Source of the DNA: Candidatus Altimarinota bacterium
GTDB taxonomy: Bacteria; Patescibacteriota; Gracilibacteria; GCA-2401425; JAJOLG01
Assembly (NCBI GenBank): GCA_021129445.1
Contig: JAJOLG010000028.1
Coordinates: 1 to 17,684, forward strand
Direction of reading: 5' to 3'
Length of the DNA stretch: 17,684 nucleotides
Positions 16,192-17,684 of this stretch are shown here, one piece after another (within the stretch, counting starts at the first letter, position 1; each line of letters opens with the position of its first letter). Below the pieces are notes generated by a model. That model was not told the DNA's origin, ran no database searches, and was given only the letters and a program-made list of their open reading frames with translations. Position numbers and translations under genes: made by a program.

Positions 16192-17684
16192 ATGAAAAAA
16201 ATTTTAAATATTGGGAAAAATTTTTTATTGGTTTGACTGATGTTTTTTACATTTTTTAGCCCTGTGATTGAAAATAATTTTGTTTGATTTTGAGGTGAAA
16301 ATGTTGTTTTTGCAAGCTGAACAACAGCTGATCAAAATACATCAACCAATGACAACAGCAAAACAAAACAGTCAATTGTTGAAATTGTAATGACTGTAAT
16401 TTCTTGAATTGTGATTTTAACAATGTGGATAATAAATTGGGTTGGATATTTTTTACATCCATCAACTGTTTTTGATCCTGCAATTTTACCGACAATAAAA
16501 CAATTTTGGCTACTTTTCAAAAATATTATTTTAACTGCATCGGTTTTTATTTTGATATGAATTGCGATTAAAAACCTTTTTAAAATGTGAAGTATTTGAG
16601 ATTTATGAAAAGATGTTTGAAAATTTATTTTAATTTTAGTTTTAATAAATTTTTCATGGTTTGCTGTAAAATTTGTGATTGATATTTGAAATATCGCTTC
16701 AAGAGCTGCTTTTACTCTTCAAGATTCGCTTTGATCTAAAACTTTTTGGGGAAAATGATACACAATGGCATGACCTGTAATTGTGCAATGGACTGGTGAC
16801 TGAGAAGAAAATTCAGAAGCAAATAATGAAAATTTCAAATACGATATTTGTATAAAATATGTTAAAGATCAATCAGAATACGAAGAATTAGCAAAAAACT
16901 GACAATCCTCATGAGACAAATGTGATTTATGACATGATAAAATTTGAGAATCTGAGGCTTATGTTGCACTTTCAAAAAATATCATTGCATTAAAACCAAT
17001 AAAATGATCCTGAGAACTTTGATATGATTTACCAACAGCAATTTTATGGAGTTTTGTGCCAATTGCAGAATTTTACAGAATTTGAGCATGAACAAAAGAC
17101 ATTTGAACGCTTGCAGTTGAAACAATTTTTTCGCTTTGAACTGCAATAATTATGATAATTTCTGTTTTAGCAATGCTAGTAGTTTTTGCTCAAAGATTAG
17201 CATATTTATGGATTTATTTAGTTATTTCCCCGCTTTATTTTTTCGAAAAATTATTATGACTACTTAATGAATCTTGGTGAAAGTTTATCCCAGATACATT
17301 TTCTATAAGTTGACTAATATCACAAGCAATATTTGTCCCAGTTTGATTTTGACTACTTTATACAACAATTGCTGTTTTATGATGAGAGTTTTTTTACAAT
17401 AATTTACTTGCAAACTGAGTAGCATCATATATGAATACTAATATTACATCTGTTTGATCCTGAATGTGATCTGCTTTCAAATTGATAATTGCAATTTGAA
17501 TTATGGTTGCTTTATGGAAATGAACACAGGCAGTTGCAAAAATATCTTGATGAATTGCTGAAACTGTTGTGCAAAAATCTACTGAATTTATTAGTTGAGC
17601 TGCGTGAACATGGCTTAAAGATCAAGCATTATATTCTAAAACGATGATGGTTTGAGGTACTTGAAAAGAAGGTTCAAAGACTGC
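16192..17684 (+). CDS. Polytopic membrane protein, TrbL/VirB6-like (3' truncated)
   Basis: The first 497 codons of a larger protein, cut by the window end. An N-terminal hydrophobic stretch may be a signal peptide ending near VVFAS. Membrane segments follow at about residues 63-88 (IVEIVMTVISGIVILTMWII), 103-128 and 143-165. A soluble loop of roughly 120 residues contains two Cys (YDICIKYV, DKCDLG). A second membrane block begins near residue 315 (IFSLGTAIIMIISVLAMLVV), passes through AQRLAYLWIYLVISPLYFFE and ends near KLIIAIGIMVALWKGTQ. The Arg-Leu-x-x-Leu-Trp then Ser-Pro-Leu arrangement resembles VirB6/TrbL-like inner-membrane components of type IV secretion systems seen in candidate-phyla genomes. 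This is family resemblance from memory; a different multi-pass protein is possible. A TAGAAT (16162-16167) could be its -10 element. Confidence 0.6.

Noticed and set aside
1-17684. Massive pseudogene decay (many in-frame TGA codons)
   Set aside because: TGA falls at conserved glycines, frames are otherwise intact without frameshifts, and lengths match the families. Recoding explains it fully.
1-17684. Mycoplasma/Spiroplasma-type code (TGA = Trp)
   Set aside because: TGA positions align with Gly (P-loops, Rossmann motif) and TGG is used where Trp is expected.
1-17684. tRNA, rRNA, CRISPR array, insertion sequence or prophage
   Set aside because: No cloverleaf, regularly spaced repeats, transposase or phage genes were seen. 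Nearly all sequence is accounted for by coding regions, and the gaps are too short and AT-rich.

Overview
The window comes from a very AT-rich bacterium that reads UGA as glycine. Under the standard code almost no long reading frame exists. When TGA is read as Gly, 13 genes open on both strands and cover nearly all of the sequence, with glycines falling exactly where the families need them (GRPNVGKSS in Der, GGAGFIG in RmlB, GGTGSR in RmlA). TGG still encodes Trp, and all 12 visible stops are TAA or TAG. This is genetic code 25, known from Absconditabacteria (SR1) and Gracilibacteria of the candidate phyla radiation; I cannot decide between the two lineages.

Layout. 1-377 (+): C-terminal end of an MtaB-like tRNA methylthiotransferase. 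374-2987 (-): yibE/F-like membrane protein, rmlC and rmlA (transcribed rmlA, rmlC, yibE). 3059-4945 (+): two family 2 glycosyltransferases. 4951-5910 (-): rmlB. 6000-8282 (-): secreted protein with Ig-like modules, SLH segments and a peptidoglycan-binding domain. 8393-11122 (+): secreted protein with three SLH repeats, an RlpA-like barrel, a CAP domain and a degenerate second CAP. 11252-13223 (-): groES-groEL behind a perfect CIRCE operator. 13378-16093 (+): der and a sensor histidine kinase. 16192-17684 (+): start of a polytopic TrbL/VirB6-like membrane protein, cut by the window end.

How they fit together. rmlA, rmlB, rmlC and the two glycosyltransferases suggest making and transferring a deoxysugar such as rhamnose onto a surface glycan; rmlD is not in the window. 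The two large divergent secreted proteins carry wall-binding SLH segments, so a glycan-decorated envelope with SLH-anchored surface proteins is the main theme of the left two thirds (inference). The right third is housekeeping (chaperonin, ribosome-assembly GTPase), an orphan sensor kinase and a possible secretion channel component. No tRNA, rRNA, CRISPR array or insertion sequence was seen, and every intergenic gap is shorter than about 160 bases.
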